Shown one piece after another: positions 43,314 through 51,087 of a stretch of DNA of 64,000 nt. The notes beneath the pieces were generated by a model. That model was not told where the DNA came from. It saw nothing but the letters and a program-made list of their open reading frames with translations, and ran no database searches. This stretch comes from JAGNHS01 sp964609695 (GTDB taxonomy: Bacteria; Bdellovibrionota; UBA2428): assembly GCA_964609695.1 (NCBI GenBank), contig CAZSSP010000002.1, forward strand, positions 157,660 through 221,659. Reading direction: 5' to 3'. Every line of letters starts with the position of its first letter. Positions within the stretch are counted from its first letter, which is position 1. Made by a program: the position numbers and the translations under genes.

Positions 43314-44811
43314 TTAATTAGTGGCGGCTCTCCCCTCTTTAATGTGCCTGTTAATGCTTTCGTTGTGTTCCTGTGCTTTTTTTAGTTCGCCTTCTGTGTT
43401 GGATAAACTTTCATTCTGAATTTTTAATTCCGCTTCGAGCTCTTTAATTTTGATTTCAACGGCTTGAATTTCAGTCTGAATAAATTCAATGACAGACTTT
43501 GATGAAGGAGTTTTATCGGGATTGGCTTGATCTCCTAAGCCCCAATCGCCAATGCGTAAATATTTCTTGTCGAATTCAGCAGCCCATTCAACGGATACGC
43601 TTTCAGACATCACAAATTTAGCTCGCACGTGGTCTAATACATATCTTTTTTGAGCGGGTTCTAAATTCACAAATATTGAAAGACCTCTAAAGAAAAGTAG
43701 CCAGGCTCCGGCCCAATTGCTCCATCGGCGTTTAGCAATGTTGCCCGAATCCCAATGTCCTTTTTCTTCAAATTTCGCAAAATCCTTTGTTGCAATTCTA
43801 GGGAGTATCAAATCAATGAACTCTAAAAAATCCTCTGATGATATTTGGCGGCGATATTTGGCAAAAATTTTACGAATCTCAATGGCGGTCTCTGGGTGGG
43901 GATATAAATAATTTTGATCGAGATTTCCTAAAGCCCAAATAATTTCGAGCATGAATACGCTTTTGTCGCTTCTTTCGACTTCTGCTTTTAATTTAATTTT
44001 GTGGTCTTTATCGTTGGTGAGAGTAGAAATTTGTGTCTTAATGGCTTGAATAGTAATTGCAGTTTCAGATTTCTTGTTTTCTAATTCTTTAACTNNNNNN
44101 NNNNNNNNNNNNNNNNNNNNNNNNNNNNNNNNNNNNNNNNNNNNNNNNNNNNNNNNNNNNNNNNNNNNNNNNNNNNNNNNNNNNNNNNNNNNNNAGTAAA
44201 ATTAAAATGGCAAATTGTAAACGGTGAAGGGCAGGGTCGTATTTTCTGAAGCTATTCCATTCATCTATCATCTTCTCATAATCAAGTTCAGAGAGTTTTA
44301 AATCTTTTCTTCGTTTGTCAGTATTTTCATCTTTTAAAGTTGATAATAAATTCAGTATGCGTTCGCTGGCTCTAAGTGAGATCTCCATTTTTTTTTCGTG
44401 AGATAAACTTGCAAAGGCTTCAATTTTTAGACGACTTTTAGCCAAATCATTCGACTTAAAAGAAAATTGTCGACTCAATTCTAAGTTTACTAAATGGGCT
44501 ACTAAGCCGCTTTTAAAAATCAGAGTGCCCTCTACAAGAGCGTTGATTTCTCGGGCTAGGATTTCGGGCTTTTGATCAAGTTGTTGGCTAAGTCCTGCAA
44601 GCAATTTTCTAGCGATGTCTTCGATAGAGCTTTCGTTTGGAAAACTTAGGGACATATTTGAGTCGTTTTGAGGCTGAATAGTTAAGGATTCCTCGCAAGC
44701 TCTTTGAACAAAGAGTGTCAGGCTTTGAGTTTCTGAGTTTTCAGCATGAATTGAGATTGTACTCAAAAGCGTTAGTAAAACACTCAGTAAGTATGGGCTG
44801 TATCCTCGCAT
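43314..44811 (-). CDS. Exported coiled-coil protein split by an assembly gap
   Basis: The N-terminal ~205 residues (44811 down to 44195) run into the N run. The C-terminal part (44094 down to 43314) is open right up to the other side of the gap, so this is most likely one gene of 460 or more residues. It has a signal peptide (MRGYSPYLLSVLLTLLSTISIHA), helical regions, a middle domain with WALGNLDQNYLYPHPETAIEIRK and WSNWAGAWLLFFRGL, and a C-terminal coiled coil (IKELEAELKIQNESLSNTEGELKKAQEH). The frames on either side differ by one base, but the 100-N length is nominal. Function unknown. Confidence 0.65.
44095..44194. other. Scaffold gap (100 N)
   Basis: Exactly 100 unknown bases. Unlike the first gap, the flanks share no sequence, so this looks like a true gap of unknown size inside the coiled-coil protein gene. 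Confidence 0.99.
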
Positions 44812-44819
44812 GGCCGGCA

Positions 44820-44848
44820 AAATTAGGTATAATAATGCGCCATGTCAA
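44820..44848 (-). promoter_or_regulatory. Sigma70-type promoter for the split coiled-coil protein gene
   Basis: Read on the minus strand: consensus -35 TTGACA (44848-44843), 17-bp spacer, -10 TAATTT (44825-44820), then 8 nt to the ATG at 44811. There is no Shine-Dalgarno sequence, so the transcript should be leaderless or nearly so. Confidence 0.6.
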
Positions 44849-44872
44849 GAGCTAAGCGTAACCCTTCAGGCC

Positions 44873-45412
44873 CTAAAGTCTTTTAATTGTGGTGCTAGTG
44901 CTTATGGGGGTGAGAATTAAGTCCCCATTTTTATTGAAATCAAACTTAACATAACCTTCGTCAATCGATGATGTGCATTTAAAATTGAAATCCATTTTTT
45001 TTAATTGTTTAGCTGAGTAGTTATATCCAAGATTTTTATAAAGTTTAATGATCTTTAATTGATCAACAGGACTTAAGTCTTTGAGTAGCAAGGTCATTTT
45101 TCTTTCTTCTTTTGAGCTGCGTAAATATTGAATGATTCCCTTTTCAAAATTGTAGGCTACTTCAGTTTCGGTAACGGCTTTAATTAGGGGAGCCTTGTAG
45201 TTTTCAAAACCTGAATACTGACAGCTGGTTTCAATTCGAACTTTGTTTTCACTATATTCAATAATGGCGTTTGCAGTGAAGCTAATTTCAGAGCTTAGAT
45301 TTTGATTTTCATTTTTTTGTTCATAGCGCCCGTAAATCATTTTGGAGTTTCTGAGTGCTTGACTGGCGCATGAAGTGACTAAGACCATGAATAGAGATTT
45401 TCTAAAATTCAT
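44873..45412 (-). CDS. Probable lipoprotein of unknown function
   Basis: 179 residues. The N-terminus MNFRKSLFMVLVTSCAS has a lipobox-like LVTSC (Cys15). The mature domain is rich in beta-forming residues, with IEYSENKVRIETSCQYSGF and KYFDFN-type strands, and one more cysteine pair (TSC, KCTS). No family recognised. It ends 24 nt before the promoter of the neighbouring leftward gene. Confidence 0.6.
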   Translation of the reverse strand: MNFRKSLFMVLVTSCASQALRNSKMIYGRYEQKNENQNLSSEISFTANAIIEYSENKVRIETSCQYSGFENYKAPLIKAVTETEVAYNFEKGIIQYLRSSKEERKMTLLLKDLSPVDQLKIIKLYKNLGYNYSAKQLKKMDFNFKCTSSIDEGYVKFDFNKNGDLILTPISTSTTIKRL

Positions 45413-45458
45413 GGAAGTTTATCTCTCATAGCTTTTAGTCGCGGTCATTAAAAATCAT

Positions 45459-45493
45459 CAACGTGCAGAAGGGTTGGGGGTTTCTGCACGTTG
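45459..45493 (-). terminator. Rho-independent terminator after the 45508-46383 gene
   Basis: A perfect 12-bp stem (arms 45459-45470 and 45482-45493, core CGTGCAGAA) with an 11-nt G-rich loop. On the minus strand it is followed by GATGATTTTTAA, a short T-run. It lies 14 nt downstream of the stop codon. Confidence 0.75.
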
Positions 45494-45507
45494 AATCTAG
45501 GGTAGGA

Positions 45508-46383
45508 CTAATTTTTTGCTTTTTGAATGATTTCAAATAAAGTTTTTGCGTGATCTAAGAGAATTTTATCATCGAGCAATTTGTTGGCTTCACTCAAATT
45601 AGCATAATCCGTAAATTGTTGGAGGGCGGCCACTTCTTTTTCTTCGAGGCTGGCGGCTTCTGAGCTTTTGAGAGCTTTTTCAGAGGCGCGAATAACGTCT
45701 TCAATCGATAGTGAATAAAATTGATCTTTGGGAATTCCAAATTTTTCTAGAACTTCTTGCACCTTCCAAGAAGCATCTTTCATCCAAATATAATGAATTT
45801 CAGTTGAGAGTGCTTCAACTTGTGAGGCACTGACTTGAGTGTTTTTTTCGCTCGACATTTGGCTCACTAAATTCGCAAGTACTTTTGCGTAACGCTCATG
45901 AACTCCATTGAGCTTTGTGTGAAGTGGTGCAAACAATTTTGAGGGATCTTGGTTGATGTTTTGTTCTAATTGCATAGGGTTTGAATCTGGAAGAATTCTG
46001 TAGCCGTTGGCTTCTAAAAACGCCGCTCTTTCTGGGGCGGCAGGAATGCTTTGAACTTTTGCAACGAGCTCATCACTTTTAGTCCCTTTAGGAAGGGGTT
46101 TGTATCGGGCTTCGTTAATGTCTTTGCCTGCCTTTTTTTGATTGCTTTGATATCCGGCAACCCAGCTCAAGTGGCCCTTGTCGAGCATCGATTGAGCAAA
46201 ACTGCTTAGAGCGCTGGAGACGTCTGTCGCGCTCAATTCTTGAGTCGCATTCAAAATTTCAGCAATAAGCTTTTGAGTTTCATTATTGATGCCTTCACGA
46301 TCCAAAAGCTCGTTTTGGCATGTTGATCCAAAAATAAAAGGACAAATTGTGAGAAGGGTGAGGGGTAGTAGGAAACGCTTCAT
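45508..46383 (-). CDS. Exported alpha-helical protein of unknown function
   Basis: 291 residues from the ATG at 46383, chosen because AAAGGAG lies 7 nt upstream and the signal peptide (MKRFLLPLTLLTICPFIFGSTC) starts there. The longer in-frame version adds 17 residues without support. The signal ends FGSTC, which might be lipidated. The mature chain is helical and charged, with no recognised domain. It is followed by a clear terminator, so it forms a single-gene unit divergent from the large NadD-like gene. Confidence 0.65.
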   Translation of the reverse strand: MKRFLLPLTLLTICPFIFGSTCQNELLDREGINNETQKLIAEILNATQELSATDVSSALSSFAQSMLDKGHLSWVAGYQSNQKKAGKDINEARYKPLPKGTKSDELVAKVQSIPAAPERAAFLEANGYRILPDSNPMQLEQNINQDPSKLFAPLHTKLNGVHERYAKVLANLVSQMSSEKNTQVSASQVEALSTEIHYIWMKDASWKVQEVLEKFGIPKDQFYSLSIEDVIRASEKALKSSEAASLEEKEVAALQQFTDYANLSEANKLLDDKILLDHAKTLFEIIQKAKN

Positions 46384-46437
46384 TGTGACTCCTTTGAAGC
46401 GTTGAGTTATACGGGGTCTTTTACGAATGTACAATTA

Positions 46438-46504
46438 AATTTGTACTAAAGTACAAATTAATAAATCTTACATTCCCATATCGCGTTTGAAGGCGCGATA
46501 TGGG
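46438..46504. promoter_or_regulatory. Two inverted repeats in the divergent promoter region
   Basis: First, AATTTGTAC-TAAA-GTACAAATT (46438-46459), 9-bp arms; TGTAC also occurs once more at 46429-46433. Second, CCCATATCGCG-8 nt-CGCGATATGGG (46475-46504), 11-bp perfect arms, ending 3 nt before the -35 of the rightward promoter. Both look like protein-binding operators in the space between two divergent exported-protein genes. Confidence 0.5.
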
Positions 46505-46507
46505 TAA

Positions 46508-46536
46508 TTGACACGGTGAGGCATGGGGTTTAAGTC
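46508..46536 (+). promoter_or_regulatory. Promoter for the exported NadD-like gene
   Basis: Consensus -35 TTGACA (46508-46513), 17-bp spacer, -10 TAAGTC (46531-46536), then 6 nt to a GTG (46543) and 12 nt to an ATG (46549) in the same frame. No Shine-Dalgarno sequence is present. Confidence 0.5.
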
Positions 46537-46542
46537 CCTAGC

Positions 46543-49401
46543 GTGATCATGGGTAAATTTAGATTCTTAGCTATGCTTGGCCTAAGTTCTGCTTTGTTGT
46601 TTGCAGAAGATTCAAAAAATCATCTTCTTGAAAGTGCAGATAGCCCTGTATTGGCTTTTGGTGGTAGTTTTAGTCCTCCAACAATAGAGCACATGAGTAT
46701 TCTTACAAGCCTCATGGCTCGCTTCAATATTTCACAGGGTCGACTCTTGGTGACTATGCCTTATAAGGCTTCTGCAGCACCCGCGGATGTGAGTTTGGGA
46801 TTAAGTCAGTTGGCTGTTGAAAAACTAGATGAAATTTTAGAATTGAATTCACTGCATTTTAGGGAATTTCAAAAAATATCTAAGGGTCATTCAAGATGGG
46901 TGGGGCCTGAAGAAAGGCATTTTGAGGTTTTGGTGGATGATTACGACATCAAAACTCAGAACAAAGAAAATACACTTAAAACCCTGAATTATTTATCGAC
47001 GGCATCGGGTGGTGCTAAAAATCTTTTTTGGGTTTCTGGGGGAGATAGTTTTGCTAGCGTTCCAACATGGACACCTCAATGGCGCGAGCTCTTTGATTCG
47101 TCTCATTGGGTCGTTATAAGTCGCTCTGATGTAAAAAATGCAGAACAAAATATTTTGTTTGGAGTTGAGAATCCACTTAGAGGGCATTTTCCTGACGAGT
47201 TTTTAGAAAATTATAATTATTCCTTTGATGCCGAAGAACGCATGCATATTTATAAGAATAAGGATTCTGCAAAGCCGAATATTTACATCATTGATATTCC
47301 ATCACTGGGGGATAGTTCCTCAAAAAATCGAGCCTCGTTATCCGAAAAGGGAGATCATGAACACGCCCAGCAGGGATTGCAACCCAGTGTGTTTAAGGAA
47401 TGTGTCGAAAAAGGGTATTTTCTGTCTGAGGGGTCTTTTAAAGTTTTATCTGAGCGAAATCTCAATGTTTATATTGAATGGTTATTTAGTCGTCTTCAAA
47501 GGTCTCGAGGTCATGAAATTCAGTCTGATGATGAAATAGAGTTAAGGCGTTTGACGTCTGAACTTTTAAAATTGGCTCAGGAGAACTTAAGAGTAGAAAA
47601 AAATAAAAATTTGGCCAACCGAATGTTTGTAGCTCTTGTTGATAAAGTGTTTTCTTATCTTACGGAATTAAAACAAATTCATCTTATTGGTGAAAAGATT
47701 AGAGAGATCTCAAAAGAATATAAAGTTAGAAACTTTGCTGCTGTATTTTTATTGTTTGAAGTTTTGGAACTCACTCTCGGTCCCGTGTTTTTAACGCATT
47801 ACTTTGGTCCAGAGGGATTGGTGGCTCTTCCATTTTTTCATCCTAATGAAATTTTAGTGGGTGGAGGATTTGTCGTTTGGAATTTGTATCGGAAAATTTC
47901 TGAGCGTCGTCGATTGGCAGGAGATCTTGAAACTTATAAATCTCTAACGAACTATAGAAATCGTTTGATGCGAGGAGACCCAGATGCCATTCAAATTAGA
48001 GTTAAATTGAGAGATCTTCTTGGCTTGGGGGGAGTACCGATAGAATATCATGTTGTTAAAAGTCGATTGCCTAGATTTTTACCTTTGCTTCTCAGAAATT
48101 GGGATGATCGTCGAGTTAGATGGTATGATTTAAATGTCAGCACCAACGAATTAGTGGCTTTGTTGGGAAATAAAGAACTTTCAAAGTATATAAAAAAAAT
48201 ATCCAATAAAGACCAAGCTCTCTATGCATATTTGCTAAATGCAGCGGTCTATGAAAATCAAAGTTCTGCTCTCAGCCTTGAGCTGTTTTTGGGTAGGCGT
48301 TATTTCAAGCGATTATATTTGGCTCGTTTGCCTGTAGAGTTGCTTTCGACCTTGAGTGAATCTGAACGAAGTTTTTATGAGACTATAAAACAAGGTTCTG
48401 AGCGATTTTTGTTAAATATGGACTCCCAATCTCAAGAAATTTTGGGCGAATTAGTCTCTGACTTTTATTTGTTAAAAAGATTTTTAGAGTTAAAACCTGA
48501 GACATTAAATCAAACTTTATTTTGGGAAAAATTTATTGATTTGATGGTGTCTTCTTATCCAGGAATTAAGGCTAATTTAAAAAATCATTCCGTTCGAAAA
48601 AAAGTGATTTTACGCTTGAAGTTCTCGCTTCTAAATCTTCAAAAGGAATATCCAGAATTTTTTAGAAATTTTAAAATAAATCATTATGGTGAAACTCTTT
48701 TAGAGTTTAAAGATTCTCAATTGATCTTAGCAGGCAACTTCTCCAAATCAGAGTATGAATCCTTGAGTCGCTCCTGGATTGAAATCGCGGCTGAGTCCTA
48801 TATTGTCTCTTTGGGGGATGTGTTTAAGCTTCCAAAAGAAATGCCACCGATATCACAAAACGGAGAGTCTTTTAAGTTACTTCCAAATTTGGAAAATAAT
48901 ACGGAACAAAGAGGTAATTTGTATTTTGAAATGTTGAACTATCGAGCGCTTCAAAAAAAGAATTTTGATACGTTGGAGCAAGGTTTTGAAAGAGCTCGTG
49001 AATATTTATCAAAACGAATTCGACACCCAAAAGCGGATCGTGTCTTTAAACAGTCCTTAATTTGGATTGAGCGTGATTTTGATAGCTTGCTTAATGAGAT
49101 GAGGGAGCTTGAGTTTGAAATTTTAAAGTTAAAATACACGCATCAACTGTCTTTAAAGGCTGAAGACGAGGCTTCTTTGCCAGGCTTTATGAATTTTAGG
49201 CAACGCTTTGAAGAAATTCAGGGGCGAATTGATTATCGTCTAAAATCGCTTAGAGAAATCAATCAAATGATGAACGCCATTAAGGCTGTACGATTAGAAA
49301 ATTTAGAGGATTTGCGTGAGGACGTGTCTAGGGTTCTACAGATGTCTTCCGGTGAAGCTCGTTCTTTGGGGCAATTTTGGTGCTCTTTAAGTCTACTTTA
49401 A
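46543..49401 (+). CDS. Large exported protein with an N-terminal NadD-like nucleotidyltransferase domain
   Basis: 952 residues. The signal peptide (GKFRFLAMLGLSSALLFA) precedes a nucleotidyltransferase domain (~35-300). VLAFGGSFSPPTIEHMSIL aligns with the GGSFDPIHxGH motif of nicotinate-nucleotide adenylyltransferase. WVSGGDSFASVPTWTPQWRELFDSSHWVVISRSD aligns closely with the later NadD block. The first His of HxGH is Thr and its Gly is Glu, and the ISSTxIR block reads DSSSKNRASL, so activity is uncertain. Two hydrophobic segments follow (~395-440), then ~500 helical residues of unknown type. Start: GTG at 46543 or ATG at 46549. Confidence 0.75.
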   Translation: MIMGKFRFLAMLGLSSALLFAEDSKNHLLESADSPVLAFGGSFSPPTIEHMSILTSLMARFNISQGRLLVTMPYKASAAPADVSLGLSQLAVEKLDEILELNSLHFREFQKISKGHSRWVGPEERHFEVLVDDYDIKTQNKENTLKTLNYLSTASGGAKNLFWVSGGDSFASVPTWTPQWRELFDSSHWVVISRSDVKNAEQNILFGVENPLRGHFPDEFLENYNYSFDAEERMHIYKNKDSAKPNIYIIDIPSLGDSSSKNRASLSEKGDHEHAQQGLQPSVFKECVEKGYFLSEGSFKVLSERNLNVYIEWLFSRLQRSRGHEIQSDDEIELRRLTSELLKLAQENLRVEKNKNLANRMFVALVDKVFSYLTELKQIHLIGEKIREISKEYKVRNFAAVFLLFEVLELTLGPVFLTHYFGPEGLVALPFFHPNEILVGGGFVVWNLYRKISERRRLAGDLETYKSLTNYRNRLMRGDPDAIQIRVKLRDLLGLGGVPIEYHVVKSRLPRFLPLLLRNWDDRRVRWYDLNVSTNELVALLGNKELSKYIKKISNKDQALYAYLLNAAVYENQSSALSLELFLGRRYFKRLYLARLPVELLSTLSESERSFYETIKQGSERFLLNMDSQSQEILGELVSDFYLLKRFLELKPETLNQTLFWEKFIDLMVSSYPGIKANLKNHSVRKKVILRLKFSLLNLQKEYPEFFRNFKINHYGETLLEFKDSQLILAGNFSKSEYESLSRSWIEIAAESYIVSLGDVFKLPKEMPPISQNGESFKLLPNLENNTEQRGNLYFEMLNYRALQKKNFDTLEQGFERAREYLSKRIRHPKADRVFKQSLIWIERDFDSLLNEMRELEFEILKLKYTHQLSLKAEDEASLPGFMNFRQRFEEIQGRIDYRLKSLREINQMMNAIKAVRLENLEDLREDVSRVLQMSSGEARSLGQFWCSLSLL

Positions 49402-49409
49402 ATAAGTGT

Positions 49410-50081
49410 TCAATGAATATGAGTGCTTTCAACTTTTAAAAGATTTTGAATTTGTTGGGTGCAATTTTTTAAAAGCCTATCAGAACTTTCAGGGCTAGGT
49501 TTTTTCTCAGTAGTAAATAAATACATAAGCGATCCAGCTATGAGAGATTGAATGGCTGAAGCTAGTTTTTTACGAGATTCAGTGGAATCATCACTGGAAA
49601 GTTTGGGGTGTCCTTTTAAAATCGCATCGAGTCTGTCGAGGCCAGTGTCTCTGATTTTTTCTTGAAGCACGCGATAGTTTTCGTGAATTCGACTGTAATA
49701 AAAAAATAATAAGTAAACGCCCATGGCGTCTGGGTTTTTGAGTGCCCACTCAAAAGCGGAATCTAAAATGGCGGCTATTTGAGCCTCAGTATTAGGGGCG
49801 GCTTTTAAAACTTTTTGAGCCGTTAATGTTTGTCCTTGGTTAATGATATATTCAATAGCTTTAAAAATAATGTCTTCTTTGTTTTTGAAATGATAGGCCA
49901 CATGAGTTTTCGACATCTTTATGGGTTTACCAATGGATTCAAAGCTTGTAGCTTCGATTCCTTTTTGTGCAATTATTTTGATGGCCGATTTAATAATTTC
50001 AATCTTACGCTCTTGCCCTTTAGTCATTTTAGGGGAGAGTAATTCAAGAAATAATGGATCGAAATTCTTGGGCGCTTTCAT
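49410..50081 (-). CDS. TetR/AcrR-family transcriptional regulator
   Basis: 223 residues. The N-terminal helix-turn-helix is typical: KIEIIKSAIKIIAQKGIEATSFESIGKPIKMSKTHVAYHFKNKEDIIFKAI (~22-72). The C-terminal ligand-binding helices are generic. The gene overlaps the preceding exported-protein gene by 4 nt, so it is co-transcribed with it. Targets unknown; the neighbouring inverted repeats at 46438-46504 are candidates only by proximity. Confidence 0.9.
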   Translation of the reverse strand: MKAPKNFDPLFLELLSPKMTKGQERKIEIIKSAIKIIAQKGIEATSFESIGKPIKMSKTHVAYHFKNKEDIIFKAIEYIINQGQTLTAQKVLKAAPNTEAQIAAILDSAFEWALKNPDAMGVYLLFFYYSRIHENYRVLQEKIRDTGLDRLDAILKGHPKLSSDDSTESRKKLASAIQSLIAGSLMYLFTTEKKPSPESSDRLLKNCTQQIQNLLKVESTHIH

Positions 50082-51043
50082 TTTGAAGTATTATCTCCGA
50101 TTTTTATATAAAAGGGGAGTGTAGCATCTAGGATGCTGTGTTCGCAAAGTTTTCCTTTGCCTGGAAAATTTTCTAGACCTTTCCAGAAAATATTTTGAAG
50201 TGATGTGATTTTTATAGGAAGATGTCGTTGGGTGCTTTGTGAAAAACTGGGGGCTATTCGTGTTTTGATGCTGTCTTTTAAGGCGGCATTCTGAGCGTAT
50301 AAATAAATTCCAAAATCATCGGCGTTTAAGCTCGCTTGAGGCACGTCTTCAAAATTTAATAATCTTCTGAAATTTTTTGCGGCTTTTAAATATGTTTCAA
50401 CAGTAAAAAGGCTGGGTTTGCCGTAAATATGCAATCCATCTAGAAAATGAGATTGAAAGCTTTCATCAAGAGATCCGGATTGAATAACTTTCCAAAGCAA
50501 AAGATTCATGAAAGATTGTGGGCCTTCCGGTAGGTGAAAAAAATTTTTAATTTCTCCAGCCTCTAGGGGAAAGTCGGGGCTCTCTAGAGGTTTTCTTAGT
50601 TTCATGGGTAGAAAAGTGCTTCGCATTGAGATTCCTCTTCTTGAGAATCTCACCATGGCTCGTATTTTTGATAAGTCATTTTCTTCACAAATGAAAATTA
50701 TGATTGATCGTTCGTCGTCTAATTGTTCTTCATTGAGGAGGGCTTTGTGAATGGCGCTTTCTCTTTGAACAAGCCCCAATTTAATATAAGTCTCAGGCAC
50801 CCAATTCTTAAGATAATTTATTAACATTCTTGAAAAGCTTTCATCGGGATTGGCTAAGTTAAAAAATGGGCTTAACGAAGTTTCTCTTTCGAAAATACTA
50901 ACGATGCTTAGATTCTGTCCGGCTTCATGGTATTCCTGAATACTTATGAGGGGTTCGGCGCTTATAAGGTGGGGTGATTGAAGGACCATTAATAGAAAAA
51001 AGGCACTTCTAATCACTAAAAAAAACCGAATAATATTAGGCAT
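50078..51043 (-). CDS. Exported protein of unknown function, operon partner of the TetR regulator
   Basis: 321 residues with signal peptide (FFLVIRSAFFLLMVLQSPHLISA). The mature protein is globular with mixed helix and strand; SIIIFICEENDLSKIRAMVRFSRRG and the C-terminal GKGKLCEHSILDATLPFYIKIG are distinctive but unrecognised. The stop overlaps the regulator's ATG (ATGA). It is divergent from the TRAFs-binding-like protein gene 44 nt away. Confidence 0.65.
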   Translation of the reverse strand: MPNIIRFFLVIRSAFFLLMVLQSPHLISAEPLISIQEYHEAGQNLSIVSIFERETSLSPFFNLANPDESFSRMLINYLKNWVPETYIKLGLVQRESAIHKALLNEEQLDDERSIIIFICEENDLSKIRAMVRFSRRGISMRSTFLPMKLRKPLESPDFPLEAGEIKNFFHLPEGPQSFMNLLLWKVIQSGSLDESFQSHFLDGLHIYGKPSLFTVETYLKAAKNFRRLLNFEDVPQASLNADDFGIYLYAQNAALKDSIKTRIAPSFSQSTQRHLPIKITSLQNIFWKGLENFPGKGKLCEHSILDATLPFYIKIGDNTSK

Positions 51044-51050
51044 ATTTCAA

Positions 51051-51079
51051 TTGACACGCATAGTCAAAAAGTCTAGCTT
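51051..51079 (+). promoter_or_regulatory. Sigma70-type promoter for the 51088 gene, leaderless geometry
   Basis: Consensus -35 TTGACA (51051-51056), 17-bp spacer, -10 TAGCTT (51074-51079), then 8 nt to the GTG start at 51088. No ribosome-binding site. Confidence 0.6.
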
Positions 51080-51087
51080 AGTCAAGC

